From Leisingera daeponensis DSM 23529 (lineage in GTDB: Bacteria > Pseudomonadota > Alphaproteobacteria > Rhodobacterales > Rhodobacteraceae), in the NCBI RefSeq assembly GCF_000473145.1, contig NZ_KI421500.1:62225-126224 (forward strand): a stretch of 64,000 nucleotides of DNA, written 5' to 3'. Numbering within the stretch: position 1 is the stretch's first letter; each line of letters begins with the position of its first letter. This document shows, in pieces, positions 26,623-35,762 of the stretch. A program made the position numbers and the translations under genes. The notes below the pieces were generated by a model. It saw only the letters and a program-made list of their open reading frames with translations, had not been told where the DNA came from and made no database searches.

Positions 26623-27074
26623 CGCTCTGCCTGCGACCTGCCGTTCCTCTGGATGCCGGTGCCGCCGGCGATATTCTGTACCGTTTCCAGAAGGATACGG
26701 AGTGGATGCCCAAGCTTTATACTTGGGCAGAGGCGATCTCCTTCTGCGGCACGATGATCGACCGCGGCTGGGTCACCGTGGCGGAGCGCCAGGGCGGCGT
26801 GCTGGGCTTTCTGGCCCGCGACGGGGCAGAGGTCTGCGCGCTCTACCTCGCGCCAGGCGCCTGCGGGCAGGGCGCGGGCAAGGCGCTCTTGGATGCGGCC
26901 AAGGCGGCCGCGCCGCGGCTGATCCTGCGCACGTTCGCCGCCAACACGCGTGCGCAGAAGTTTTACCGGCGCGAGGGCTTTTCCGAGACCGGCCGCGGCG
27001 GCGGGGCGGACAACGAGGAAGGCCTGCCCGACATCGCCTATGAGTGGCGCGCCATCCGGGAGGCGGCAGCATGA
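26619..27074 (+). CDS. GNAT-family N-acetyltransferase
   Basis: A 151-residue acetyltransferase. The acetyl-CoA-binding loop is visible as LAPGACGQGAGKALLDAA (QxxGxG/A type), preceded by strand VCALYLAP and followed by NTRAQKFYRREGF. GTG 26619 overlaps the ycjX stop (GTGA) with GGAG seven bases upstream, and its own stop overlaps the ycjF start. This placement between ycjX and ycjF implies co-translation with them and perhaps a related substrate. The substrate (protein N-terminus, amino acid or small molecule) is not predictable. Confidence 0.85.
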   Translation: MTLCLRPAVPLDAGAAGDILYRFQKDTEWMPKLYTWAEAISFCGTMIDRGWVTVAERQGGVLGFLARDGAEVCALYLAPGACGQGAGKALLDAAKAAAPRLILRTFAANTRAQKFYRREGFSETGRGGGADNEEGLPDIAYEWRAIREAAA

Positions 27075-28063
27075 GCAAGAAGCCGGTTCTGTTCGATCTG
27101 GAGGAAGAGGCCGGGGCGCCGCCGGTTGCGGATGCCCCGCCGGTGCCCGAGCTGGCGGCGCCGGGGCTTCCGCCGCCGCCGGCAATGGAACAGGCGGCCC
27201 GGATTGCCGCCCGCAGGCCGTCGCGCCTGGCACGCTGGTTCTGGGCGGTGCTGGTTGCGGTGGTCGGGGCCATGGCCTCGGTGGCAGCTTGGGATTTCGC
27301 GACCGGACTGATCGCCCGGGTGCCCGTGCTGGGCTGGGCGGTCAGCGCCGGTCTGGCGGTTCTGGTGCTGCTGGCGCTGGCGATGGGCCTGCGCGAGCTG
27401 GCGGCGCTGTCGCGGCTGCGCCGGGTCGATACCTTGCGGCACCAAGCGGCAGAGGTCTCTGACCTGACCGCGGCCCGCGCCTTTACCAGCCTGCTGGAGG
27501 GCTTTTACAAGGACCGCGAGGATCTCAGCTGGCACCAGGCCCGGCTGGCAGAGCGCAAGGCGGACATCATGGATGGCGACGCCCTGTTGCTGCTGGCGGA
27601 GGAGGAGCTGCTGGTGCCGCTCGACGCCCTTGCCCTGCGGGAAGTGGAGGCCGCCGCCCGGCAGGTCGCCACGGTGACGGCGATCGTGCCCATGGCGCTG
27701 GCGGATATTCTGACGGCGCTGGTCTCCTCGCTGCGGATGATCCGCCGGGTCGCCGGGATCTATGGCGGCCGGCCCGGTGTTTTCAGCTCCTGGCGGCTGA
27801 CCCGCGCGGTGCTGGCGCATCTGGCCGCGACCGGCGCGGTGGCGGCGGGCGATGACCTATTGGAGCCGGTGCTGGGCGGCTCAGTCCTGTCCAAACTGTC
27901 GCGCCGCTTCGGCGAGGGGCTGGTGAACGGCGCGCTGTCGGCACGGGTCGGCATCGCCGCCATGGAGGTCTGCCGCCCGATGCCGTTTTCGGACCGGCGC
28001 AAGCCCAGCACCCGCAAAGTGGTGCAGCGGGCGCTGACCGGCCTGTTTTCCAGAGACAAGTAA
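27071..28063 (+). CDS. ycjF: YcjF-family membrane protein (TIGR01620/DUF697)
   Basis: A 330-residue inner-membrane protein with a Pro/Ala-rich cytoplasmic N-terminus, two adjacent transmembrane helices (about residues 57-110: WFWAVLVAVVGAMASVAAW and VLGWAVSAGLAVLVLLALAMG) and a C-terminal DUF697-like region containing IVPMALADILTALVSSLRMIRRVAGIYGGRPG split across two helices. It is the standard partner of YcjX. ATG 27071 overlaps the acetyltransferase stop (ATGA). The function of the pair is not established. Confidence 0.88.
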   Translation: MSKKPVLFDLEEEAGAPPVADAPPVPELAAPGLPPPPAMEQAARIAARRPSRLARWFWAVLVAVVGAMASVAAWDFATGLIARVPVLGWAVSAGLAVLVLLALAMGLRELAALSRLRRVDTLRHQAAEVSDLTAARAFTSLLEGFYKDREDLSWHQARLAERKADIMDGDALLLLAEEELLVPLDALALREVEAAARQVATVTAIVPMALADILTALVSSLRMIRRVAGIYGGRPGVFSSWRLTRAVLAHLAATGAVAAGDDLLEPVLGGSVLSKLSRRFGEGLVNGALSARVGIAAMEVCRPMPFSDRRKPSTRKVVQRALTGLFSRDK

Positions 28064-28075
28064 TGCGCGCGCCCA

Positions 28076-28153
28076 GGCTCATGCGCAGCATGAGCCGCGC
28101 CCAAGGCTGCTGATGCGGTCTGGCGCAGCCAGACCGCCGGCAGGCGCGGGAGC
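28076..28153. repeat. GC-rich repeat with two CGCAG-loop hairpins, copy 1
   Basis: GGCTCATG-CGCAG-CATGAGCC (28076-28096) and CGGTCTGG-CGCAG-CCAGACCG (28116-28136) share the same five-base loop. Blocks GCCCAAGGCTGCTG, TGGCGCAGCC and GGCAGGCGCGGGAGC recur in the same order near 50954-51010. It lies between converging ycjF and the globin gene. Confidence 0.6.
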
Positions 28154-28171
28154 GCTGCCGCGGGGCCGGGG

Positions 28172-28594
28172 TCAGAACAGTTTCGGCGGCTGGTCCTTGG
28201 GCTGGCGCATTGCCACGATCCCGGTGCGGAAGCCCTCGCCGATACGGTCGGCCAAGGCGCCCCATTGCAGCGCCGTCTGTGCTGGCAGCTCGGCCCGCAG
28301 CACCTCGTGGAACAGGCCCAGCCACAGCGGGAAATGCTCCGCCTTCACATCGGGGCGGCTGACGTGCACCCGCATCGGATTGCCGCTGTAGCTGCGTTCC
28401 CGCAGGATCGCATTGCGCCAGAAGCCTGCGATCTTCTCCTCATGCTCCGGCCAGTCGGAGACATGCGCGGCAAACACCGGCCCCAGCACGTCATGGCCGC
28501 GCACGCGGGCATAGAACACGGCGACCACGCGGGAAATATCCTCTGCAGTGATTTCGAACCGCGCCAGCGGGTTTGCGGTGTCTGTATCGGTCAT
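28172..28594 (-). CDS. Group III truncated haemoglobin
   Basis: A 140-residue 2-over-2 globin. The family pattern is visible: FYARVRGHDVLGPVFAAHV, W-P-E-H helix residues, FWRNAIL, then SGNPMRVHV with His77 as the likely haem-proximal ligand, and AEHFPLWLGLFHEVL. Group III globins bind oxygen or nitric oxide and are thought to protect against nitrosative stress; no reductase partner is adjacent. ATG 28594 is used. It stands alone, divergent from ileS. Confidence 0.9.
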   Translation of the reverse strand: MTDTDTANPLARFEITAEDISRVVAVFYARVRGHDVLGPVFAAHVSDWPEHEEKIAGFWRNAILRERSYSGNPMRVHVSRPDVKAEHFPLWLGLFHEVLRAELPAQTALQWGALADRIGEGFRTGIVAMRQPKDQPPKLF

Positions 28595-28923
28595 CGGGTG
28601 CTCCGGCCTGCTCTCGCCCGCTAGATAAGGCCAAGGCGGGGCCAGCGGAAGGGGGCAGGCGCAACTGCCGCAGCGCGGCGTTGCCGCAAAGCCGGCGCCG
28701 TCCAGGGCCGGGCTCCGCCCTCACCAGCATGCGGCGCATCTGCCGCTTTACCAGACTGCCGGACCGGCCTATAAGGCCCGCATGTCCCTATTCGCGGCCA
28801 TCATTATTCGAATTATATCCCCGGCGCTCTGAAACCATTGAGCCGCCGGGCAAAGGCGCTTGAGCCATCGCGCCGAACCGAATATCCCAATTTCCGACCT
28901 TGATCATCCAAAGGACGCCCCCG
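28595..28923. other. 329-bp intergenic region between globin and ileS
   Basis: No gene is supported. The half near ileS is A+T-richer and may carry the ileS promoter; CTTGAG at 28859 followed 17 bases later by ATATCC is a weak candidate. I see no T-box, leader peptide or known riboswitch. Confidence 0.4.
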
Positions 28924-31900
28924 ATGTGCGCCGACACGCCCCAGACGCCTGACTACAAAGACACTCTCAATCTGCCAAAAACCGATTTCCCGATGCGCGC
29001 CGGCCTGCCCAAGCGCGAGCCTGCCTGGCTGGACCGCTGGGCTGAGATCGGCGTCTACGAAAAACTCCGCGAGAAGGCCGCCGCGGCCAAGGGCACGGAT
29101 GCAGAGCGCAAGCCCTTCACCCTGCATGACGGCCCGCCCTACGCCAACGGCCACCTGCACATCGGCCACGCGCTGAACAAGACCATCAAGGACATGATCG
29201 TGCGCTCGCACCAGATGATGGGCTTTGACGCGCGCTATGTGCCGGGCTGGGACTGCCACGGCCTGCCGATCGAATGGAAGATCGAGGAGCAGTACCGCAA
29301 AAAGGGCAAGAACAAGGACGCGGTGCCGGTGGTCGAATTCCGCCAGGAATGCCGCGCCTTTGCCGACAGCTGGGTCGAAATCCAGCGCGAGGAGTTCAAG
29401 CGGCTGGGCATCACCGGCAACTGGGACGATCCCTATCTGACCATGAACTACCACGCCGAGGCGGTCATCGCAGACGAGTTCATGAAGTTCCTGATGAACG
29501 GCACGCTCTATCAAGGCTCCAAGCCGGTGATGTGGTCGCCGGTCGAGAAAACCGCCCTGGCCGAGGCCGAGGTGGAGTATCACGACAAGGAAAGCTTCAC
29601 CATCTGGGTGAAGTTCAAGGTGGCCGAGGCCGGCGGTTTCGTGGCTGCTGATGGCGAGGATGCCGATTATGCCGGCGCCGACTCGGCGATCGTGGCGCAG
29701 GATCTGGAAGGCGCCCATGTGGTGATCTGGACCACCACGCCCTGGACCATCCCGTCGAACAAGGCGGTGGTGTACGGCGCTGACATTGCCTATGGCCTCT
29801 ATGAGGTGACCGGCGCGCCGGAAGAATGCTGGGCCGCTGCCGGCGACCGGTTCCTGCTGGCTGACAACCTGGCCGCGGATGTATTCAAACGCGCCCGGCT
29901 GGGCGAAGGCCAGTACAAGCGCCTGCGCGGCGTCTCGGCTGAGGAACTCTCCAGCCTGTCGCTGAAGCATCCCCTCGCCGGCGCCGAAGGCTCGAACGGC
30001 GAATGGGACGCCATCCGCGATTTCCGCGCCGCCAGCTTCGTGACCGACACCGAAGGCACCGGCTTCGTCCACTGTGCGCCCTCGCACGGGATGGAGGAAT
30101 TCGAGCTTTACCGCGATCTCGGCATGCTGGAGCAGGTGATCACCTACAACGTGATGGACGACGGCTCCTTCCGCGCCGATCTGCCGTTCTTTGGCGGCAC
30201 CTACATCCTCAACCGCAAGGGCGGCGAGGGCGATGCCAACAAGGCCGTCATCGACAAGCTGGTTGAGGCCGGCGGCCTGCTGGCGCGCGGCAAGATCAAG
30301 CACAGCTACCCGCATTCCTGGCGCTCCAAGGCGCCGATCATCTACCGCAACACGCCGCAGTGGTTCGCCTCTGTCGACCGCAAGCTGGATGACGGCATGG
30401 GCGAGATGGGTGACAGCATCCGCGAACGCGCCCTGCGCTCGATCGACGAACTGGTGAAGTGGTGGCCGCAAACGGGGCGCAACCGCCTGTTCTCGATGAT
30501 CGAAAGCCGCCCCGACTGGGTGCTGAGCCGCCAGCGCGCCTGGGGCGTGCCGCTCACCTGCTTTACCAGGAAAGGCGCGCTGCCGACCGATGCGGATTTC
30601 CTGCTGCGCAATGAAGATGTGAACAAACGCATCGTCGCGGAGTTCGAGGAGCACGGCGCCGACGTCTGGTACGAGGACGGCTTCAAGGCGCGGGTGCTCG
30701 GCAACAGCGTGGATCCGGACGATTACGACCAGGTTTTCGACGTGCTGGACGTGTGGTTCGACTCCGGCTCGACCCATGCCTTTGTGCTGCGCGACCGCGA
30801 GGACGGCACCGAGGACGGCATCGCCGACGTCTACATGGAAGGCACCGACCAGCACCGCGGCTGGTTCCACTCCTCGCTGCTGCAAGCCTGCGGCACCAAG
30901 GGCCGCGCGCCTTACCGCAACGTGGTGACCCACGGCTTCACGCTGGACGAGAAGGGCATGAAGATGTCCAAGTCGCTCGGCAACACCATCGTGCCCGATG
31001 AAGTGGTCAAGCAATACGGCGCCGACATCCTGCGCCTGTGGGTGGCCCAGACCGACTATACCGCCGACCAGCGGATCGGGCCGGAGATCCTGAAGGGCAC
31101 CGCCGACAGCTACCGCCGCCTGCGCAATACCATGCGGTTCATGCTGGGGTCGCTGGGCGACTTCCGCGAAGAGCAGCGGGTGGCGCCGGAGGATATGCCG
31201 GAGCTGGAACGCTGGGTGCTGCACCGGCTGGCGGAACTCGACCAGAAGGTGCGCAGCGGCTACCAGTCGTTTGACTTCCAGGGTGTGTTCTCGTCGGTCT
31301 TCAACTTTGCCACCGTGGATCTGTCAGCCTTCTACTTCGACATCCGCAAGGATGCGCTCTACTGCGACGGCGACACGCTGAACGCCCGCGCCGCGCGCAC
31401 CGTTCTGGATATCCTGTTCCACCGCCTGACCACCTGGCTGGCGCCGATCCTCGTCTTCACCATGGAAGAGGTCTGGCTGGAGAAATATCCGGGCGAAGGC
31501 AGCTCTGTTCACCTGCAGGACATCCCGGAAACCCCGGCCGGCTGGCTGAACCCGGCGCTGGCCGAAAAATGGGCCAAGATCCGCCAGGCCCGCCGGGTGG
31601 TGACAGCGGCGCTGGAGGTGCAGCGCACCGACAAGGTGATCGGCGCCTCGCTGGAGGCCGCGCCGGTGGTGCATGTGCGCGACAAGGAGGCGCTGGCGGC
31701 GCTGAAATCGGTCAACTTTGCCGATATCTGCATCACGTCGGATATCATGCTGACAAATGACCCGGCCCCGGCCGAAGCTTTCCGGATGCCGGAGGTGGAT
31801 GGCGTCTCGGTGGTGTTTGAGAAGGCCGATGGCGATAAGTGCCAGCGCTGCTGGAAGATCCTGCCGGATGTGGGCCGCCACAGCCACGCGGGCGTCTGCG

Positions 31901-31926
31901 GCCGCTGCGACAGCGCGCTGAGCTGA
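28924..31926 (+). CDS. ileS: Isoleucyl-tRNA synthetase
   Basis: A 1000-residue class I synthetase charging tRNA-Ile with isoleucine in the cytoplasm. HIGH is at residues 79-82 ([11 protein letters not shown]), KMSKS at 680-684 ([11 protein letters not shown]), with the editing (CP1) domain between, containing TTPWTIPSN, and a C-terminal zinc finger (CQRCW ... CGRC) in the last 30 residues. Length and finger indicate the bacterial IleS1 type. ATG 28924 has AAAGGA eight bases upstream; the frame opens eight codons earlier. A strong terminator follows directly, so it is monocistronic. Confidence 0.98.
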   Translation: MCADTPQTPDYKDTLNLPKTDFPMRAGLPKREPAWLDRWAEIGVYEKLREKAAAAKGTDAERKPFTLHDGPPYANGHLHIGHALNKTIKDMIVRSHQMMGFDARYVPGWDCHGLPIEWKIEEQYRKKGKNKDAVPVVEFRQECRAFADSWVEIQREEFKRLGITGNWDDPYLTMNYHAEAVIADEFMKFLMNGTLYQGSKPVMWSPVEKTALAEAEVEYHDKESFTIWVKFKVAEAGGFVAADGEDADYAGADSAIVAQDLEGAHVVIWTTTPWTIPSNKAVVYGADIAYGLYEVTGAPEECWAAAGDRFLLADNLAADVFKRARLGEGQYKRLRGVSAEELSSLSLKHPLAGAEGSNGEWDAIRDFRAASFVTDTEGTGFVHCAPSHGMEEFELYRDLGMLEQVITYNVMDDGSFRADLPFFGGTYILNRKGGEGDANKAVIDKLVEAGGLLARGKIKHSYPHSWRSKAPIIYRNTPQWFASVDRKLDDGMGEMGDSIRERALRSIDELVKWWPQTGRNRLFSMIESRPDWVLSRQRAWGVPLTCFTRKGALPTDADFLLRNEDVNKRIVAEFEEHGADVWYEDGFKARVLGNSVDPDDYDQVFDVLDVWFDSGSTHAFVLRDREDGTEDGIADVYMEGTDQHRGWFHSSLLQACGTKGRAPYRNVVTHGFTLDEKGMKMSKSLGNTIVPDEVVKQYGADILRLWVAQTDYTADQRIGPEILKGTADSYRRLRNTMRFMLGSLGDFREEQRVAPEDMPELERWVLHRLAELDQKVRSGYQSFDFQGVFSSVFNFATVDLSAFYFDIRKDALYCDGDTLNARAARTVLDILFHRLTTWLAPILVFTMEEVWLEKYPGEGSSVHLQDIPETPAGWLNPALAEKWAKIRQARRVVTAALEVQRTDKVIGASLEAAPVVHVRDKEALAALKSVNFADICITSDIMLTNDPAPAEAFRMPEVDGVSVVFEKADGDKCQRCWKILPDVGRHSHAGVCGRCDSALS

Positions 31927-31952
31927 CCCACGGCTCACCCCCTAATTGAGTG

Positions 31953-31988
31953 CAGCGCCCGGCCCGATGGCCGGGCGCTGTCGTTTTT
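31953..31988 (+). terminator. Rho-independent terminator of ileS
   Basis: A perfect 12-bp stem (CAGCGCCCGGCC at 31953-31964 with GGCCGGGCGCTG at 31969-31980), loop CGAT, then TCGTTTTT. It begins 26 bases after the ileS stop. Confidence 0.92.
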
Positions 31989-32086
31989 GCGATGTTATTA
32001 CGCAACTCCCCGCACTTTTTCCGGGTGCTGCCTTGTGTCCCGCTGTTTTGGATTCCTCTAGATGTTGACCGGTTTTCCACAACTGG

Positions 32087-32102
32087 TTAAGAATTCGTTA
32101 AT
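32087..32102 (+). promoter_or_regulatory. CtrA-like box upstream of the 271-aa orphan
   Basis: TTAA-GAATTCG-TTAAT matches the CtrA consensus TTAA-N7-TTAAC at all but the last base. It ends 63 bp before the start of the downstream gene. The match is seen; binding is inferred. Confidence 0.5.
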
Positions 32103-32164
32103 TCCATGAAGATTTTCAGCCATTCATTCAAGAACATGGCATGGGGCAGGGGGGGCAGTTTTCT

Positions 32165-32980
32165 ATGCTGAAGCTGAAAGCGGACGCGCAACCGGCGGAC
32201 GAGCTTGGCGCGCCGCGCAAGATGGCAGTCCGGATTGACGGGATCTCTGCGCCGAAGAACATGAAAATCGGGCTGGTGGCTGGCGGCGCGGGCCCGATGG
32301 CCAGCAGCCTCACAGGCCCGGTCAAGACGCCCGAACCCGCAGCCGCAAACGCTGCGGCGGCGGCGCAGATGCCTGCGCCCGCTACCCGGCAGGCGCCTGC
32401 CCGAACCCGAAAAGCTTTGAAGGCGGCAAAAGCCATCAAGGCGGCCTTTGCCGCCCGGACCGCCCGCGCGGCACAGCGGCCCCTTGCAGTTTCTGAAACC
32501 GGAAGCGCCCTGCCGCAACTGAGCCTGGCCGCTGCCGGGCTGGCGGTGGCCTCTGCCATGCTGCTGTATTTCCAGTTCGGCGGCGGCACCACGCCTGCGG
32601 ACACTGATCAGGCCGGTTTGGCGCCGGCGGCGGTTCTTCCCGCCGGGGCGGCTTCGGCTGCAGGCCTGGCCGAGGGCGCGGGCAGCGGCGAGGACGCATT
32701 GGTTGCCCGCATCACTGCCGGCACGCTGGCCGCGCTGCGCAGCAAGCAGGCAGAGCCCGGCCCTGCGGCGCCGGCCGCCGCCCCCGCGGCACCGGCCAAA
32801 GGCACCGCGCTGTTCAAAATGGTGATGACCGCCGCCGCCCAGGGACAGTCGGAGGCCTACATCGACCAGTTGGTGAACGGCGCCTATGCGCGCCGGGAAA
32901 TCACCGTGCCCGCCAGCCTGATTGACGCCAGCGGGCGGGTCGACACCGCCACGCTGCTGGCGCTGTTCGTCGGCAAATGA
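32165..32980 (+). CDS. Orphan protein with one transmembrane segment
   Basis: A 271-residue protein with an Ala/Pro/Lys-rich N-terminal half, one transmembrane helix at about residues 121-140 (LSLAAAGLAVASAMLLYFQF), an Ala/Pro linker, and a compact C-terminal region (FKMVMTAAAQGQSEAYIDQL, then a helical tail). The basic N-side suggests the C-terminal part is periplasmic. ATG 32165 lies about ten bases after a G-run; the in-frame ATG at 32141 adds eight residues. I recognise no family. A CtrA-like box lies upstream, and the two LysM fusion genes follow 150 bp later on the same strand. Confidence 0.7.
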   Translation: MLKLKADAQPADELGAPRKMAVRIDGISAPKNMKIGLVAGGAGPMASSLTGPVKTPEPAAANAAAAAQMPAPATRQAPARTRKALKAAKAIKAAFAARTARAAQRPLAVSETGSALPQLSLAAAGLAVASAMLLYFQFGGGTTPADTDQAGLAPAAVLPAGAASAAGLAEGAGSGEDALVARITAGTLAALRSKQAEPGPAAPAAAPAAPAKGTALFKMVMTAAAQGQSEAYIDQLVNGAYARREITVPASLIDASGRVDTATLLALFVGK

Positions 32981-33129
32981 CCTTCGCTCCGGCGGCTGCG
33001 CCGGAGCTGCCCCCGGGATGCCCGCACAGGCTTTGGTGCTGTTAGACCGGCGGCTTTCATAACAAAAACAACACAGACCCGCGCCGCAGGCCGAAAACGG
33101 CCGCGGTGCACAAGACTTCCGGGGGGACC

Positions 33130-34209
33130 ATGAAGAGCTTTTTCGCTGCCGCAGCCATGGGGCTGTTTGCGCTTGCCGCCAATTCCGCAACCGCAGAGAC
33201 CTGCGGCGGGGTGTACACCGTGCAGTCCGGCGACAGCCTGTCGGTGATTGCCGACAAGATGTACAAGGACGCGGGCAAGTGGAGCGCCATCCACAACCGC
33301 AACATCGACCAGATCGGCCCCAAGCCGAACGCGATCCGGGCCGGCATGAAACTGTCGCTGGCCTGCCTTGAAGGGCTGCCGCTGGGGCTGCCGGGCGGCA
33401 AGGAAATCGCCGCCGCCGTTCCCGCCGCTGCGGTGCCGGTCAAGGTGGCGCCGGGCAATGCCGCGGTGCGCAAGAAAATCAACCTGCTGACCGGCGACGA
33501 CTATGCCCCCTTCACCTCCAAGGCTTCGCACAATGGCGGGCTGATCACCGAGGTGGTGAACGCCGCCATGGCCAAGGCGGCGCCGGCCGAAGGTTACGCG
33601 ATCCACTGGGTGAACGACTGGTCCTCGCATTTCGACCCGCTGCTGTCCAACGCGCTCCTGGACCTGGGCTTCCCCTGGTACAAGCCCGACTGCGAAACCA
33701 TGCCGGACAGCTACCGCTGCCAGAACTTCCACTTCTCGGAACCGATGTTCGAAACCCTGATGCTGCTGTTTGCCGACAGCAGCCGGCCCTTCGCCTTTGA
33801 GCAGGACAGCGACATCGAAGGCAAAACCCTGTGCCGTCCCGCGGGCTATCTGACCTTTGATCTGGATGAGCGCGGCCGCAACTGGATTGCAGAGAAGAAG
33901 ATCACCCTGAAGCAGCCGCACAAGGTGAAGGACTGTTTCGACATGGTGGCCGCGGGCGAGGCCGATGCGGTGGCAATCAACGAATTCACCGGCCGCAGCG
34001 TGATGAAGGAGCACGGGCTGGAGGGCCGCTTCACCATTCTGCCGCAGCCCTTGTCGGTGCTGGGCATCTATGTGGTGGTTCACAAGACCCATCCGCGCGC
34101 GGATCAGATGCTGTCGATGGTCAACACCGGCCTGCGCAGCATCCAGGAGGACGGCAGCTATCAGGCGATCGTCGAGGACCACATGGCCCGGATCTGGGCC
34201 GGTTTCTGA
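33130..34209 (+). CDS. LysM domain fused to a family-3 solute-binding domain, copy 1
   Basis: A 359-residue exported protein: signal peptide about 1-22, LysM domain about 28-77 (YTVQSGDSLSVIADKMY to MKLSLAC), a Pro/Ala/Val linker, then a periplasmic-binding-protein (SBP_bac_3) fold about 112-355 starting INLLTGDDYAPFT. LysM binds peptidoglycan; SBP3 binds amino-acid-like ligands. No permease or ATPase is nearby, so it is unlikely to be a normal ABC transporter receptor; it may anchor a ligand sensor to the wall. Cysteines bracket the LysM domain, and further pairs occur in the SBP part. GGGGGG lies just before ATG 33130. Its paralogue follows after 13 bp. Confidence 0.85.
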   Translation: MKSFFAAAAMGLFALAANSATAETCGGVYTVQSGDSLSVIADKMYKDAGKWSAIHNRNIDQIGPKPNAIRAGMKLSLACLEGLPLGLPGGKEIAAAVPAAAVPVKVAPGNAAVRKKINLLTGDDYAPFTSKASHNGGLITEVVNAAMAKAAPAEGYAIHWVNDWSSHFDPLLSNALLDLGFPWYKPDCETMPDSYRCQNFHFSEPMFETLMLLFADSSRPFAFEQDSDIEGKTLCRPAGYLTFDLDERGRNWIAEKKITLKQPHKVKDCFDMVAAGEADAVAINEFTGRSVMKEHGLEGRFTILPQPLSVLGIYVVVHKTHPRADQMLSMVNTGLRSIQEDGSYQAIVEDHMARIWAGF

Positions 34210-34222
34210 GGAGGAGGGCATC

Positions 34223-35245
34223 ATGAAAAGGCTGTTCTCCCGCCTTCTTCAGCTGGCCGCAGTGTTCAGCTTGGCGCCGGCCGCCGCCTGGGCGATCTGC
34301 GATGTCGATTATGTGGCGCAGCCCGGCGACACGCTGTTCTCCATAGCCGAGACCCACTATGGCGACCGCGAGCGCTGGACGCTGGTCTATTACCGCAACC
34401 AGAAACTGCTGGCGGGCGCGACCGTGCTGCCGGGCCGCAAGCTGTTCATCCCCTGCATCACCGGCGCCACCGCGCCTGATGCCACACCGCTGCGCCAGGA
34501 AAAGGCAGAGCTGACGCTGCTGACCGGCGGCGGCTATGCGCCGTTCACCGGCCGCGGCCTGCCGGGGCAGGGGATGGTGACCGAACTGGTCAACGCCGCG
34601 CTGGAGCTGGCGCCCGCGCCGGTCAGCTATTCGGTCAGCTGGGAGGATGACTGGTCCAAGCATCTGTTCCCGATGCTGGACCAGAAGGAATTCGATATGG
34701 GCTTCCCCTGGCTCAAGCCCGACTGTGCGGCTGAGCCGGACAATGAGCGCTGCGCCAGCTTCCATTTCTCGGACCCGGTGATGACCTTGCCGATCATGCT
34801 GTTTGCCCGCGCCGACAGCGGCTTTGACTACCGCGAGGACGCCGACGTCGAAGGCAAGACCCTGTGCCGTCCGGCCGGCTATTTCACCCATGACTTGAAC
34901 CGTCCCGGGCGCCGCTGGCTGGACGGCGGCAAAATCACTCTGGTGCAGCCGAAGACCCCCGCCGATTGCTTCCGCATGGTGGCAGAGGGCAAGGTGGATG
35001 CGGCTGCGGTCAACCTGTTCCTGGGCGCCAGCACCATCGTCGGGGAAGGGCTGCGCGACACCGTCGTGCCCCTGGAAAAGCCGCTGTCGGAAGAAGGTCT
35101 GCACGTCGTGATTTCCAAGCGCCACTGGCGCGGCACCACCCATCTTTACCGGATCAATGCGGGCCTGCAGAAGCTGCGCGGCAGCGGCCGGTTCGAAGAG
35201 ATCATGTCGCGCCACCTGGAGCTGTTCTGGGCGCAGCTCCAATAA
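34223..35245 (+). CDS. LysM domain fused to a family-3 solute-binding domain, copy 2
   Basis: A 340-residue paralogue of the gene 13 bp upstream, with the same order: signal peptide about 1-24 (ends AAAWA), LysM about 28-77 (YVAQPGDTLFSIAETHYGD to KLFIPC), short linker, SBP3-like domain from LTLLTGGGYAPFT. GAGGAGG lies before ATG 34223. Matched features include DWSKH/DWSSH, GFPWLKPDC/GFPWYKPDC, the Cys in NERC/SYRC, EGKTLCRPAGY and the C-terminal VDAAAVN/ADAVAIN, so all major cysteines are kept. Divergence elsewhere suggests the two bind different ligands or form a heterodimer. Function not known. Confidence 0.85.
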   Translation: MKRLFSRLLQLAAVFSLAPAAAWAICDVDYVAQPGDTLFSIAETHYGDRERWTLVYYRNQKLLAGATVLPGRKLFIPCITGATAPDATPLRQEKAELTLLTGGGYAPFTGRGLPGQGMVTELVNAALELAPAPVSYSVSWEDDWSKHLFPMLDQKEFDMGFPWLKPDCAAEPDNERCASFHFSDPVMTLPIMLFARADSGFDYREDADVEGKTLCRPAGYFTHDLNRPGRRWLDGGKITLVQPKTPADCFRMVAEGKVDAAAVNLFLGASTIVGEGLRDTVVPLEKPLSEEGLHVVISKRHWRGTTHLYRINAGLQKLRGSGRFEEIMSRHLELFWAQLQ

Positions 35246-35257
35246 AGGGCGGCGGCG

Positions 35258-35614
35258 TCAGGCGGACAGGGTTTTGGCCGCCTTGTAGCCGTTGCAGGCC
35301 GCGGCGCATTCGGCCTCGCTGCCCGGATCCTGGTGTTCGGCGCGCTGCAGCAGAAGGTGCTCCGCCAGGACCGGGTTTTCCTGCGGCAGGCCGGACGCCG
35401 GTCCGGTGCCCTGCCGGGCGGCGGCGGCCGGGCGGCTGCGGCGGTCATCGCGGCCGGGCGGGTCCTGCGGATGGCCGTGCGGTTCCTGCTCCCGCGGGCT
35501 GGTGTTTGCGGATTCGCTGCGGTCCGGGTCATCTGAGCGCACAACCGGACGGGCGGTCAGATGGCCGCGGTTCGGTTTGACAGGATCTACCCTTCCTGAA
35601 ACTGGCAAAAACAT
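35258..35614 (-). CDS. Small orphan protein, charged
   Basis: A 118-residue, strongly polar protein rich in Arg, Asp, Pro and Glu over its middle, with a helical C-terminal part (AEHLLLQRAEHQDPGS, then AECAAACNGYKAAKTL). No signal peptide or membrane segment. AAGGA lies eight bases before ATG 35614, and two CtrA-like boxes lie 35 and 60 bp upstream, which support a real gene despite low-complexity composition. I recognise no family. It converges on the second LysM gene with a 12-bp gap. Confidence 0.6.
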   Translation of the reverse strand: MFLPVSGRVDPVKPNRGHLTARPVVRSDDPDRSESANTSPREQEPHGHPQDPPGRDDRRSRPAAAARQGTGPASGLPQENPVLAEHLLLQRAEHQDPGSEAECAAACNGYKAAKTLSA

Positions 35615-35648
35615 AGAGCGGGTCCTTCGCGTTGGCTGTGAACCGGTC

Positions 35649-35664
35649 TTAAGCGAAGGTTAAT
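35649..35664 (-). promoter_or_regulatory. CtrA-like box, proximal
   Basis: TTAA-GCGAAGG-TTAAT (as read on +) lies 35 bp upstream of the 118-residue orphan. One mismatch to TTAA-N7-TTAAC. It would overlap a -35 region, the usual place for CtrA-activated promoters. Confidence 0.5.
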
Positions 35665-35673
35665 GCAAAGCGC

Positions 35674-35689
35674 TTAACAGCAGGTTAAC
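35674..35689 (-). promoter_or_regulatory. CtrA box, full consensus, distal
   Basis: TTAA-CAGCAGG-TTAAC is a perfect match to the CtrA consensus. It starts 25 bp beyond the proximal box and 60 bp upstream of the 118-residue orphan, giving a tandem arrangement. Confidence 0.6.
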
Positions 35690-35762
35690 GCGGTTCCGCA
35701 GGGCGGAGCGGCCGGGCGGGCGGTCCGCAAACGGGCCTGCAAAATCGGCCTGAATACCGGCC

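Noticed and set aside
28813..31224. 803-codon minus-strand open frame
   Set aside because: Antisense to ileS, whose HIGH, KMSKS and zinc motifs are intact.
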